From assembly GCF_008728515.1 (NCBI RefSeq), contig NC_044978.1:949771-1013770 (forward strand): 64,000 bases of DNA, written 5' to 3'. This document shows positions 1-11,645 of this stretch, piece by piece. Both the position numbers and the translations under genes were made by a program. The DNA comes from Papio anubis. Taxonomy: Eukaryota > Chordata > Mammalia > Primates > Cercopithecidae. The notes beneath the pieces were generated by a model. It had not been told where the DNA came from and ran no database searches. It worked only from the letters and a program-made list of their open reading frames with translations. Positions within the stretch are counted from its first letter, which is position 1; every line of letters starts with the position of its first letter.

Positions 1-939
1 ATTCTGAGCCACTACCAGGCCACCACTTTTCCATCCCCATGAAGATACTATTCTGAGTGCACTCCTTTGTCATATGTTCTCATTTACTGAGGCGTTTGCC
101 TCTTGCATCCTATTCTAGCTGGTAGACGTAGCCACACAGGCAATTCATCTAACATTAGTGCCCTAGGTATTTGTCCTCCTAAACTCTAATGATCTTGGGA
201 CGTTTTATTTCTGCCACTGATTCTTTGACTACTATATTTTTCTCCAAACCATCAGCTATCTTCTGTCTTCAATTGCTTTTTTAGCATGTTAATACTTTAT
301 TACATTAATTCAATCAATATACTCAAACTTTTTTACCTAATTGTTCTAAAAACTGGACTCAAACTTCATACCTGAATTAACCCTTTGCTCCCCACTACTT
401 TAATTCCTCCTACTTCCTCTTTAAAACAGAGTGATGTGGAGAAAATTTCAAAATGATATAGATCAATGTCATGGCAAATTTACAATATTCACACCAAACA
501 CATTGCTTTAGTTTGACAGATTTTCACATTTCTCTAGGCTTTTTCTTCCTGTATCTACAATAGCAATGTACAAGCTTTTTCAAACTCTTAAAATCTTTTT
601 ATGCCATCAGAAACCTCCTCACTCATAGTCAATATCCTTGACTTACGATTGTGCAGATGTAAAAGGCCATCAAACAGATTTATAAGTTTTCCTTATAGTA
701 GGGAAGTAAAAAGCTGCAAGGAACATTTTTTCCACCCTAACAATGACAGAATACTAGATAGTCTACAAAATTAGAACTTTTTGTTGAACATATTAGATAG
801 CAAAGTTCACAAGATAATCAGCTGAACTTAATTCTGAAGAGTGACAAGTTTATTTAAGAAGAGATGGACAACGCGAACTGGTTCACATTTGGCAGACTAT
901 GGGAGGAACGGGCAGCCACCATTGAAGTAGATTAAAAAA
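1..939. other. AT-rich DNA, no gene seen
   Basis: I recognise no coding exon, RNA gene or named repeat with confidence. The right end runs into an A-run near 934-945, after which L1-like sequence begins. The last 100 bases may already belong to that LINE. Confidence 0.4.
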
Positions 940-1203
940 AAAAAACTTCAATTCTCATAAATTGTTAAAGAATTGGGCAGAAGACATATTCGAAGAGAGC
1001 AAAGACTTTCTTGTCAGAAACCGCATGTTAGAAAACTATAGTGATGTCTGTAAAGTATTGAGAGAAAAACAAATATAAATCAAGAACTCCTTATCCACTG
1101 AGAGGGCCTTTCAAAACTGAAAGTGAAATAAGACATTTTTAGACAAACACAGGCTGTAAGAACTCACTGCCAGTAGCCCTGAATACAAGAAATTCAAAGG
1201 ACA
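940..1203 (+). pseudogene. L1M LINE, ORF1 3' end (segment 1)
   Basis: The stretch around 1050-1200 follows the layout of the L1 ORF1 C-terminal region: a 'gtattgagagaaaaac' motif, then text equivalent to the 'pattern of phenylalanine-serine, lysine-phosphate' tail, ending at 'caagaaattcaaagg'. It is heavily mutated with no open frame. It continues at 1391 after an Alu insertion and again at 4143 after a younger L1. ORF1 encodes the RNA-binding chaperone of the L1 RNP; this copy is dead. The subfamily (L1M or half-LINE HAL1) cannot be settled by eye. Confidence 0.65.
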
Positions 1204-1390
1204 GGCCGGGCGCAGTGGCTCACGCCTGTAATCCCAGCACTTTGGGACGTGGAGGCGGGCGGACCTGTACTCGGGAGGCTGAGGCAGGAGAACCACTGGA
1301 ACCCAGGAGGAGGATGCTGCAGGAGCTGAGATGGCGCCACTGCACTCCAGCCTGGGTGACAGAGCGAGAATCCATCTCAAAAAGGAAAAT
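1204..1390 (+). mobile_element. Alu with internal deletion
   Basis: The element starts with the standard Alu head 'ggccgggcgcagtggctcac' and ends with 'cagcctgggtgacagagcga' and a short A-rich tail. At about 1264 the left monomer jumps straight to the right-monomer text 'ctgtactcgggaggctgagg', so roughly 100 bp of the middle is missing. The flanks 'aaattcaaaggac' and 'aattgtaaaggac' look like a diverged target-site duplication inside the host L1M. Alus are non-coding 7SL-derived SINEs mobilised by L1; the short open frames here are incidental. Confidence 0.93.
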
Positions 1391-2372
1391 ACAATAATTG
1401 TAAAGGACGTTCTTTAGACAGAAAGAATATGATATGTGATACAAATTTAGATTGACGTGAAGAACACAAGAAATAGAAAAATTGAGAGTAAATGTGAAAA
1501 GATAATTGACTATGAATAACAGAAAGAAAAACAAGGTTTTGGGAATATGTAACAGGCAGACATAAAATACATGACAAAAAGACCAGAACGAATGACTGGA
1601 AATTGAAATGTATTGCGGTAATGTTCTTACACTACATGTGAAGTAGTATAACGTTTCTTGACGGCGCAGTGTGATAAGTCAAAGCTGCATATTATAAATA
1701 CTAATGCAACAACTGAAGTGAAACTAATAAGCAAACAGTAAGATAAAATGGAGAATGAAAAATGCTCACTTCCAAAGGACAGAGAAGAGGGAAATACAAA
1801 CAAAAAACGCATGAAGTGGGTGGAAAAGAATGAGATGGTAGATTTACCGATAGCCAATAATGTCAATAATTACGTTAAGTATAAATAATCTAAAAACAAC
1901 CATTTAGTGTCGGTATTGTCAGACTACATAAAAGCAAATATCCTGTTTATGAGAAGCTGATTTTAATACAAAGACATGTAGACATGAAAAATAAAGGTTG
2001 GAAAAAATGAACAATCTAATCTTTAATCAAAAAATATTAATATTAATATTTATATAAAACAAAGTAATCTTAGAACAAATATGCTTTTCAAGAAAAAGGA
2101 TGGGCATTATATAACTAAAAAGTGACTGGTTCACCAATAAGATTTAACAACCTTAGGAATCGGTGAACTTAATTACAGAGCTTCAAAAATACAGTTCTTA
2201 AAATCCTAAAAGAAATGAACGGAGAAATAGGCAAATCCGCCAGTATCATTAGATACACCAACAGTACTCTCTTGGATATTGATAGAACAGGTAGAAAAAA
2301 AATAACAAATAAAGAGAAGACGAGAACCACCCTATGGACCAATACAAGCAAGAGCAGAATAAACATTCTTTT
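1391..2372 (+). pseudogene. L1M LINE, end of ORF1 to ORF2 endonuclease start (segment 2)
   Basis: This continues the L1M of 940-1203. It runs through the inter-ORF region (around 1615-1780, 'gttcttacactacatgtgaa' and the following text) into the 5' part of ORF2. At 2170-2350 the sequence matches the ORF2 endonuclease region ('acagagcttcaaaaatacag', 'ggagaaataggcaaatccgc'). Many indels and stops remove any coding capacity. The segment ends at the target site of the younger minus-strand L1 at 2373, and the same element resumes at 4143. Confidence 0.72.
2356..2372. repeat. Left TSD of nested L1
   Basis: 'agaataaacattctttt' is paired with 'agaatgcagattctttt' at 4143-4159. Fourteen of 17 positions agree. 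Both copies are host L1M ORF2 sequence, so this is the duplicated target site of the inserted minus-strand L1. Confidence 0.75.
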
Positions 2373-4142
2373 TTATTATTTTTGATTTTTTAAGTTCTGG
2401 GGTACATGTGCAGGTTTGTTACATAAGTAAACGTGTGCCATGATGGTTTGCTGCACCTGTAAACCCATCACCTGGATATTAAGCCCAGTAGGCATTAGCT
2501 CTTTCCCCTAATGCTCTTCCCCCCCACCGCCCTCCCCTCACAGGCCCCAGTGTGTGTTGTTCCCTTCCCTGTGTTCTCATTGTCAAGGAGAGGAGGGAGG
2601 TCAAGGCTGTGAGCCGAGATCATGCCACTGCTCTCCAGACCGGTAGGTAGCGTAAGCCTGATCTTGTATCCTGAGACTTTGCTGAAGTTACTTATCAGCT
2701 TGAGAAGCTTTTCGGCTGAATCAATGGGGTTTTCTAGATACAGGATCATGTCATCTGCAAACGAAGACCATTCGACTTCCTCTCTTCCTATTCGAGTATC
2801 CTTTATTTCTTTCTCTTGCGTGATTGCTCTGGTCAGAAATTCCAATACTATATTGAATAAGAGTCATGAGAGAGGGCATCCTTGTCTTGTGCCTGTTTTC
2901 AAGGGGAATGCTTACAGCTTTTGCCCATTCTGTATGATGTTGGCTGTGGGTTTGTCATAAATGGCTCTTATTATTTTGAGTTATGTTCTTTCAGTACCTA
3001 GTTGATTGAGAGATTTTAATATGAAGGGATGTTGAATCTTACAAAAGGTCTTTTCTGCATCTATTGAGACAAACATGTGGTTTTTGTCTTTAGTTCTGTT
3101 TATGTGATGAATTACATTTACTAATTCGTGTGTGTTGAACCAGACTCGCCTCCTGGGGATGAAGCCAACTTGATGATGATCTATGAGCTTTTTGATGTGC
3201 TGCTGGATTCAGTTTGGCAGGTGCTGCTGGATTGTTTGACAGTATTGTATTAAGGGTTTTTGTTTTGATGTTTATCAGGGATATTGGACTGAAATTGTCT
3301 CAGGTAGAATTCAGCTGTAAATCCAGCTCAACTTGGGCTTGTTTTGGTTGGTAGGCTATTTATTACGGCCTCAATTTTAGAACTTGGTATTTGTCTATTC
3401 AGGGATCCAACTTCTTCCTGGTTCAGTCTTGAGAGTGTGCGTGTTTCCAGAAAAGTATCCGTTTCTTCTAGATTTTCCAGTGTATGTGTATAGAGGTGTT
3501 TATAGTATTTTCCAATGGTGGTTTGTATTTCTGCAGGGTCAATGGTGGTATCCTCCTTATCATTTCTGATTGTGTTTATTTGAATCTTTTATCTTTACTT
3601 CTTTATGAGTCTAGTTAGAGGTCTATTTTGTTGATTTTTTTTTTCCATAAAACCACCTGCTGGATTTGTTGATTTTTTGAATGGTTTTTCATGTCTCTAT
3701 TTCTCTTCAGTTCTGCTCTGAGCTTGGTTATTTCTTGTCTTCTGCTAGCTTTGGAGTTTAATTGCTGTTGGTTCTCTAGTTCTTTTAGTTGTAATGTTAG
3801 GGTGATAGTTTGAGATCTTTCTAGCTTTTTGATGTGGGCATTTATGCTATAAATTTCCCTCTTAACACTGCTTTATCTGCACCCCAGAGATTCCAGTACG
3901 TTGTCTCTTTGTTCTCACTGATTTCAAAGAACTTAAGGATTTCTGCCTTAATTTCATCATTTACCCAGAAGTCATTCAGGAGCAGGTTTTTAATTTCTGT
4001 GTAGTTGTGTAGTTTTGAGTGAGTTTCTTAATCTTGAAGTCTAATGTGATTGCCCTGTGGTCTAAGAGACTGTAAATTTCTGTTTCTTTGTATTTGCTGA
4101 GGAGTGTTTTACTTCCAATTGTGTGATCAATTTTAGAGGGAG
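2373..4142 (-). pseudogene. Younger L1 (L1P/L1MA-like), rearranged, inside L1M
   Basis: On the + strand the element opens with the reverse complement of an L1 3' end ('aagttctggggtacatgtgc', 2394-2413). After a junction near 2590-2665 it enters ORF2 in reverse: reverse-transcriptase domain at about 2660-3600, then sequence upstream of it to about 4140. The minus-strand peptide at 2845-2663 includes the FADDMILYLENP block, the catalytic Asp-Asp motif of L1 reverse transcriptase, followed by KLLKLISNFSKVSGYK. Stops and frameshifts elsewhere make the copy inactive. About 2 kb between the 3' end and the RT core is missing. It lies between decayed 17-bp target-site duplications. Confidence 0.85.
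2593..2665 (+). mobile_element. Alu right-monomer fragment at L1 deletion junction
   Basis: The text 'gtgagccgagatcatgccac' followed by 'tgctctccag' is the distal part of an Alu right monomer in + orientation. It joins L1 3'-end sequence on the left to L1 reverse-transcriptase sequence on the right, and no Alu head or A-tail is present. It looks like filler at a deletion or gene-conversion junction rather than a normal Alu insertion. Confidence 0.7.
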
Positions 4143-5630
4143 AGAATGCAGATTCTTTTAAAGCGCACATAGAAAATTCTCCAAAATAGATCATTATAGT
4201 TTTATAAGTTACATTTTGATACAATTAAAATAATTAAATATCACACAAAGTATGATTTCAAACCAAATGGAATTAAAACTAGAAATCAGTAGCAGAAAGG
4301 TATTTGGAATACAGCAAATATTTGAAATTAGTTCACTTTAAATAATCTGTTGATAAAAAGAAATCAGAAAGAAAATTGGAAAATATTTGGAATTGAATAT
4401 AACTTAAACATATCAAACTTTGTGGGCCTCAGCTAAATAAAGCAATACTTAGTAATTTTAGCATGAAATATGTATATTAATAAAGAAGAAATGACTCAAA
4501 CTAATGATCTAATCATTCATGATAAGAAATTTGAAAGGAAAGACCAAATTAAACAAGCAGCAATAATAAAATAATAATAGTAAGAGCAGAAATCAATAAA
4601 ATTTTTAAATAGGAAAACAATAGAACAATAGAGGACATTAACAAAATCAAAACCTAGTTATTTGAAAAGATCAATAAAATTAGAAACCTCCAACTAGATT
4701 GACCAAGAAAAACAGAGAGAAGGTGCACATTGCTTTCAACAGGAATGAGACAGCGTGTATTACTACATATCCAATAGACATTGGAAAACATAAGGGAATA
4801 TTAGGAAAACAACTATATGCTACTAAAGTTGATAACTTAGGTGAAAATAACAGACTTTTTAAAAGATAATATACAAACAACCAAAGTTTAATTTAAAAAG
4901 AATAGATAACTTGAATAACCATAAATCCATTGAAATAATTAAATTCTTAGTTCAAAACCTCTCCACACATTAAAGTCTGGGTCCAGACTTTTCTGGAAAG
5001 CTCTGAAATAATAGTATTTGCACAATCTCTTTCAGAAAATAAGGGATATAGAAACTCTCTCCAAGTCATTTTAAAAGGCCCAGTATCACTCTTATACAAA
5101 ATCAGAAAAAGGCATTACAAAAACAGAAAACTACAGACCAATATCTCTTGTGAACATACAAAGAAAAATCCTTAAGAAATGTTAGCAAATCAAATCCAGC
5201 AATATATGGAAATTACAGTACAGCATATTCTAGTAGGGTTCATTCATGAATGAAAGTTGATCTAACATTCAAAAATCAATCAATGTAACCCGCCATATCA
5301 ATACACATATGAATATATGATCTTGAGATTATTTCATTAGATAACAATAAAGCATTGAATAAAATTGAACATCTGCTTATGGTAAAACATCTCTTATGAT
5401 AAAATTTATGATAAAACATCTATTTATGATAAAACATGTATCTATGTTAAGAGAAGAAGAGAATGGCTAAAAGATACGTATTAATAATTCAAGAGTGAAG
5501 CTTTATTCCCCTGAGGGCAGGAACAATGAAAGAATATCTCCTTTCACCACTTCTGTTACATTGTAATGAACATTTTAGACAAAGTAATAAGTTTGGAAAT
5601 TGAACCATTCAACTTCTTAGCAGGAGATGA
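4143..5630 (+). pseudogene. L1M LINE, ORF2 (segment 3)
   Basis: The old L1M resumes after the nested insertion with ORF2 endonuclease text ('gcgcacatagaaaattctcc') and proceeds toward the reverse-transcriptase region ('cagaaaactacagaccaata' near 5128, 'caaaaatcaatcaatgtaac' near 5269). A small AT-rich expansion with repeated 'ttatgataaaac' lies at 5375-5435. Homology fades after about 5630, so the element is 3'-truncated or too diverged to follow. No open frame survives. Confidence 0.72.
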
Positions 5631-6137
5631 TAAACTGACTAGCGCCAATTCTCATTCCTCCCTTTTCCTTTTCTATCATAATGGAAGAAGGCACAAAGTT
5701 TGCCTATATTTTTGCATCGCCAACATCAGATACAGCACTTAACACAGAGGTGATCATAACTGAATAAAAAACAAATAAATACATAGCTGATTTCTCTTTT
5801 GTTTCCTTGGTTAAATGCTGAATGAAAATATCTATTTAACTTAAAACATGTTGCTGATTCTTGTAACTGATTTTACTGGTTTACTTGAGTGTGTTCCTAT
5901 CGTTTTTTTCCTTTGGTTTGTTTTCATCTTAACATCTAAAACTTGATTTTTTAAAGTGATAAGAAAGCACTTGTTTTTATTGTCGAGCCATTGCAATACC
6001 AGTTTACTGGATAAAGTCTTTCATGTTCCATTTTAAAATATGTATATAATTATATCTATAGGTATCAGAGTTTTAGAAAATCTATATAATTGATGTTAAA
6101 TTTTATGATTCTGCTCACCATAAATTATGAGCCCTTC
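5631..6137. other. Unassigned AT-rich DNA
   Basis: No gene or clear repeat seen. This is spacer between the decayed L1M and the LTR at 6138. Confidence 0.4.
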
Positions 6138-6522
6138 TATATTAGTCCACTCTCATACTGCTATAAAGAACTACATGAGACTGGGTAATTTATGAAGAAA
6201 AGAGGCTTAATTGACTTACAGTTCCACAGGCTGTATAGAAGCATGGCTGGGAAGCCTTAGGAAAGTTACAATCATGGTGGAAGGGGAAGCAAGCACATCT
6301 TACCATGGCAGAGCCAGAGAGAGAGAGAGAGAGAGAGAGAGACGAGGTATCACACACTTTTAAAATATCAGCTCTCAAGAGAACTTACTCACCATCACCA
6401 GAACAGCAAAGGGGAAATCTGTCCCCTTGATCCAATCACCTCCCTCCAGGCCCCTCCCCTAACACAAGGGGATTACAATTTGACATGAGATTTGGGTGGG
6501 AACATAGAGCCAAACCATATAA
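6138..6522 (-). mobile_element. Solo MaLR LTR (THE1/MST type)
   Basis: The + strand starts 'tatattagtccactctcata' and ends 'gtgggaacatagagccaaac' plus 'catataa', which is a THE1/MST LTR in reverse complement. Length (385 bp) fits the family. The GA microsatellite at 6316-6342 sits where THE1 LTRs carry a CT-rich tract and appears to have expanded. No internal sequence adjoins it, so it is a solo LTR. The flanking pentamers (ccttc and ccgcc) match only partly. Confidence 0.85.
6316..6342. repeat. (AG)n microsatellite
   Basis: About 13 uninterrupted AG units inside the LTR; likely length-polymorphic. Confidence 0.95.
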
Positions 6523-7754
6523 CCGCCAGTCATGACAACTCTTATCTTAATAAACCATTAGATATTCTTGATATAATCATATCATAGACAAAAACAGGGC
6601 AATGATTGTTTAGAAAACTATTAGTAAAACTTGAAAATATTTACTTGAAGACAATAATAATCAGAAGCATTAGGTATCACTACACTGCTTTACTTTCTGT
6701 GTTATTATTCAATGACTCAATTTTTTAGCAGTTTTCAATGTCTAATCCACACATAATTTAATTAGAAGACATTTAGGAACTAAAAATGAAAGTCATATTT
6801 TCTTCCCTACATATCACTTGGCAAACCTTGTTTAATGATTTTAATAGTTTTTAGTTATTTTGAGAAAGTATCGTTTAGGAGAAATCACAGGACAGAAAGT
6901 CTAAACTCCTAGATATTCTCGTTTAACTTCATTACTTACTTCCTATAGATCAGAGATGTTCCTTTCTATATTTTACATTTTCCATAGCATCTATTACTAA
7001 CATCAGTAACTTCTAACCTTGAATATTGCTTTATATTTTTAAAAAGCATTTTACATCACAATGCTATATGAGGGAGCTTCTTGTTATCTAAGTATTAGCA
7101 AGAAAGTAACAATATTACCCTACAATAGATTAGCCCAATATCAAGGTATTAGGTAAAAGGACCCAAGATGATTTAGAACTTCAGTAAACTCCTTCCAATT
7201 TCTATTGAATGCAGAAAGCAATAGATATCTATGGTGCAAATTGAGAAACTCACTGAGTGAATTATAACAAGTGTGAGAGAGCAACAAATATTTTCTGAGC
7301 AACTGCTACGTACTTTACAGTAATTGTTTAGTACTCAGCCCATAATCCCACTTCCACTTTCCTTCTCACCCTTAGGTTTAAACATCTGGAACCTAAGCTT
7401 ATATAAATGATCCCAAGCTGCCGGTTTTTATGACTAAGCTGTTCCAGTTAGACTCAGCTTCTAGGAATTACGAATTGGGTCTCTGAGAGTCTGAGTCAGT
7501 CAGAATGAGTGCACGAAGACATGGAAACCAGCTGAGTCACACTCAAAGGAGAGAGGGTTAAGATCCATTAACTCTAACTGTACATGTCCCCGGAGCTACT
7601 TGGTGTCCTACCACTCAATACTTTCAAACATTTAGTGAATCACGTGAGAGGTGTACATTTGTAATAACACCTAAACTCTCAGCTCCCTCAATTTGCCCAC
7701 AGGTGTGACTTGAGAAGCATCAGATGGTTTCCTGTATGTTGCAACCATACAATT
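6523..7754. other. Unassigned DNA
   Basis: No confident gene or repeat. The 3' part (from about 7270) may include diverged SINE sequence leading into the MIR-like block at 7755. Confidence 0.35.
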
Positions 7755-7855
7755 CTTGTAAATTAGACATTATTAATATTTGTCTGATGAAGAAACAAAT
7801 TTAGAGAGGTTAAGTATGTAGCCAAAAGTTCCACAACTGGGAAAAGGCACAACCA
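7755..7855 (+). mobile_element. MIR SINE, 3' half
   Basis: 'gatgaagaaacaaatttaga' and 'gaggttaagtatgtagccaa' match the conserved MIR core and 3' region ('gatgaggaaactgag', 'gaggttaagtaacttgccc'). The 5' half is not clear. Confidence 0.6.
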
Positions 7856-7966
7856 AGACACAAGATAGAATAATAATAGTATTGGGAACCATGATTTTTC
7901 AAAAGAAATGAGCATTGATAATGCTATCCACTGATAATGATGCTTTTTTAAAAAAAGTGGACTTCC

Positions 7967-8200
7967 GGCTGGGCACCATGGCTCACGCCTGTAATCCTAG
8001 CACTTTAGGAGGCCAAGGCAGGTAGATCATTTGAGCTTAGGAGTTCAAGACCAGCCTGGGCAACATGGTGGAACCTGTCTCTACAAAAAATACAAAAGTC
8101 AACCAGGGTGCGGTGGCATGTACCTTTAGTCCCACCCTCTTGAGAGGCTGAGGTGGGAGGATTGCTTGAACCCAGGGGTTTGAGGCTGCAGTGAGCTGTA
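7967..8200 (+). mobile_element. Alu (old, J-like), 3'-truncated
   Basis: Starts 'ggctgggcaccatggctcac' and runs to 'ggctgcagtgagctgta', where it stops before the last third of the right monomer and is followed by 'ataataaaaa'. The 'aggctgcagtgagc' variant is typical of old Alus. Candidate target-site duplications are at 7953-7966 and 8207-8221, sharing 'gacttcc'. Confidence 0.92.
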
Positions 8201-8221
8201 ATAATAAAAATTTTGACTTCC

Positions 8222-11200
8222 ATAAGCGTAGAGGGGAAGACATAATTCACTTTTAGCTCAGAAAATGTATACCAATTGCAGGTGAACAGCTACGATTTCC
8301 TTCAGTTTCCTTTTTGAAGATATGACAGCTGCAACTTACCACCATTTACTTTTTCTGTATACACATCCCTTCTCCCCAGAGTCCCCATCTCCAAGGGGCA
8401 GACCTTAACTAGTGGAGCACTTCCTCACCTTAACGTGAATCAAATTGTTTCCTGCAATGGTGAAGTGAAGAAGCCTATACTAGTAAAATTTTGAAGTAGG
8501 AGAACATACTTATCAGCAGGATTTCTTTTATTCGGCCTTCGGAAGCCACTTCCTGTAGAGATTTATGTAGCTATGGTTTATTGCTAATTTAATTATGCTT
8601 CTGGAGCGGATTGTGTTTTAATTTTGGAATTTTTTTGGGATTGGTTACAATTTTATGACTGCCTTAAGCCTTTCTCAAAGGCATAATTTTTATAAAGCAA
8701 TCAAGCGCAAACATTAGGTAAGGCCAGAGGTCATTCATCTCTCCTTTCTGCAAGCAGCACTTTCATAGAGTTTCCAGAGCTTTAAGGGAGTACATGAAAC
8801 CATTTCCTTTTACTGCTGATACTGCTTCTATCAGACTATTCATTAATTATGCCAATTACATTTTGAATGGTACTAGAATATGCAAAGGGTAAAATATGAA
8901 TCAGTGTATAATTTCAGTACTTTATTTTGTCCAGAATTTTATATCCCTTTAGGGTTATTTCTGCTCAAAAACAAAGTTTCTATAAAAATTACCTATAATT
9001 CTTTTTCTAGCCACATATATTGAATATATCAGAAGCAGGCCCATGCAGCACTTAACAGAATCATTTATGTTAAAAACATACGATAGTAATCACAGTTTAA
9101 ATAACAACACAAATAGGCTTTATAATAAGATAAATCATATGTAAAATAAGGTCATTTTTAATGTACATATTGAGCTTGATGTAGAATAAAATAGTTAGCC
9201 CCACGTCCACAATCCAGCTTTCGCATTAGAGCATTACAAGCCTTGGAGCTCCCTTAGGCCTCTACCACATTGTATTCTTCTACAGCGACCTAGAAATAGC
9301 CACATCCTGGTCGTGAATTGTGTACCCATTGGTCAAAAGAGAAAATTACAAGAGGTTTAGTTTAAAGATTTTACCTGGCTTTTACGTGCAATTCTGGAAT
9401 CAGGCAATACCTCATTCTACAAAATACAGGGAGTGTTCTGATCAGCTGGGTGAGGAATTTGGCTTCACAGACAGGAAAGGGCTGATGAAAGCAGAAACAA
9501 AACACAAAATGTGGATTTGTCATTTCAAAGTTACCTTCATTGTCAGGGTTAAAGCTAAGGGGACTTGCTAAAACTGACCTGTCTCGGATGATCTCTCACC
9601 TGCTTTCCTGGAAAGTCAGAAAAACAGCTTAGGGTTGGCTGGCTGATGCTGCAATGTCGGTATGAGTAACTCTGTTCTGGTTTGGTTTGTTGGGCCTGGA
9701 GCAGGAGTTTAGCCCAAACGGCTCTCACTGAGAGTGTGACCGAAACTTAGGGCGTCAGCGCTGCTCTCACTCACCACCAGTTTTGGTTTTTAGTGTCAGC
9801 ACATTATTCATAGGTTCTGGTGTCCTTGTTATCATGCAGTTTTGGAAGTTTCATCATTTCAGCCAGAGAGAGACCCTGGCATTTAGCAGGTGGCTGCATG
9901 TAGACATTCAAGACTTTTTAAATGAATACAGAATACCAGGGAGACTACAATTCTGACTCTCAGAAGGTAAAATTAAAACTTTAGAGTATGTCCCTTAGTC
10001 AGGGTTCCCATGAACCCAACCAGCCGAAATCAGTTAAGCCAAAGAATAAGCCAGATGGCAAATCTACTCATTTTAACCAAGGAGCTTGTTCATTCATTTT
10101 TGCAGTGCAGTCTGTGTGATACCCAATGTATTTATCTATGTGCAACAAGAAGTGTCCGCAACTGCACAGACTCATCCTCCTGGCTCAGCTGGTCGGTAGC
10201 AGTTCAATCATCTGCTATCCCATGACTCAGTTAAATTAGAGAGTGAGAACAATTCGATCTAGAAATCTTACTCTATAAAAGGGGCCGATTTTAAACACAG
10301 TGAGAATTTAAACACAGTTGTATTCTGGATGTTGCTAACATTACCCGCTGGGTGGACTAAAGGGCCCCTTAAGTCATGTAAAGATTTGGGTTTGGTTTGA
10401 CAGATCCAGTATTTCATCAAATCACCAGCAGAAGCTCCTGATCGTGCAATTCTACCTACAGCATTATCCTGCCCAGGAAAAAAGCTCTGCATCAGCAAGG
10501 AGAAACTAAGAGGGGCCCAGGCTCTCACTGTGACTGGGAGACTTTCTCCTGGGTCCTGGGGAAGCTGCCACAGCATGAAGTTGTCAGCTGCTTCTCCTGG
10601 TTTTCAGTGTGAGGGTCCTTGGCAATGGCAAGGGGCACTTTGGTGAACTCTCTGTGTAGTCCACACATCAGGGTTGACATTTGTTCCAAAAAATGTACAT
10701 CAAGTTGTCCCGCTCCAGCTTAGAGGGCTTCAGGAACAAAGCATTCTTATTCTTACTTGGAGAGTTGTAGCCAGATATTGGAGGAAACTAGAATTCAGAA
10801 TCCAGTCCAGTCTACCAGTAGACAATAAAAAGCTAAAAACAATGAGTAGGGCTAAAATATAATGCGAGGTGCACTATAGTTTTCTTCATAAACATTCTTC
10901 TTTTTACAGTCGTACCCATTTCTACCCAAAATAATCAGAGTAAGACAAATTTGTTTGCAAAACAGGTCTAGTCTTGTTAAACTTTGCCTGATATGTAAGT
11001 GCAGCAAGAATTGTGACTGACCACATAGGGACTTTGTAAAGTTTGCTTTTGCTAGAACTTTTGATTAGGAATCTCCGATTAGACTTTTAGAACCCTCGTG
11101 ACTAGGAAGTCCATCTTCAGCAGACCTCAGACTTCATCTGCAGTACCTGTAGATACATCTATGTGCATGTTCAAATATTACATCCCAGTAAAGCCTTAGT

Positions 11201-11408
11201 AATATAACCAATTATTTCCAACTGCATCCTATTATAAAAAGAGAAGATTCTTATTGCACTTATGCAAATAACTACATTCCCATAAAAATAAGAATACTCA
11301 CAAGTTGCTATATTCTAGAGGAATCAAGTAGGAAGAAAAAGTGAATATTTCAATTTTTACAAAAATATACTTTATCAAATTTTCAGTAACTATAGAAAGT
11401 TTTTAAGG
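8222..11408. other. Unassigned block, possibly partly ERV-derived
   Basis: No intact gene. The part from about 9600 to 11250 has less AT-rich composition and several short open stretches, and may be a class I ERV remnant, but I could not tie it to a family. A TATA-like 'ctctataaaaggggccgatt' lies at 10271-10290. No splice-supported exon was found. Confidence 0.25.
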
Positions 11409-11645
11409 GGAACATCACACACCGGGGCCTATCATGGGGAGGGGGAGGGGGAAGGGATTGCATTGGGAGTTATACCTGATGTAAATGACGAGTTGATGGG
11501 TGCTGACGAGTTGATGGGTGCAGCACACCAACATGGCACAAGTATACATATGTAACAAACCTGCACGTTATGCACATGTACCCTAGAACTTAAAGTATAA
11601 TAATAATAATAATTTAAAAAATAAATAAAAATAAAAATTAAAAAA
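11409..11645 (+). mobile_element. L1PA-like 3' end, 5'-truncated
   Basis: 'ggaacatcacacaccggggc' through 'atgtaccctagaacttaaag' is the L1 3' UTR end of the primate-specific lineage, followed by an AT-rich tail with TAA/AAT units. Only the last ~200 bp of the LINE is present, as is common for 5'-truncated insertions. An 18-bp tandem duplication ('tgacgagttgatgggtgc', 11486-11503 and 11504-11521) is a private change. Confidence 0.92.

Noticed and set aside
2622..2960. 112-codon + strand frame
   Set aside because: It is the antisense of L1 reverse-transcriptase sequence; the minus strand holds the real homology.
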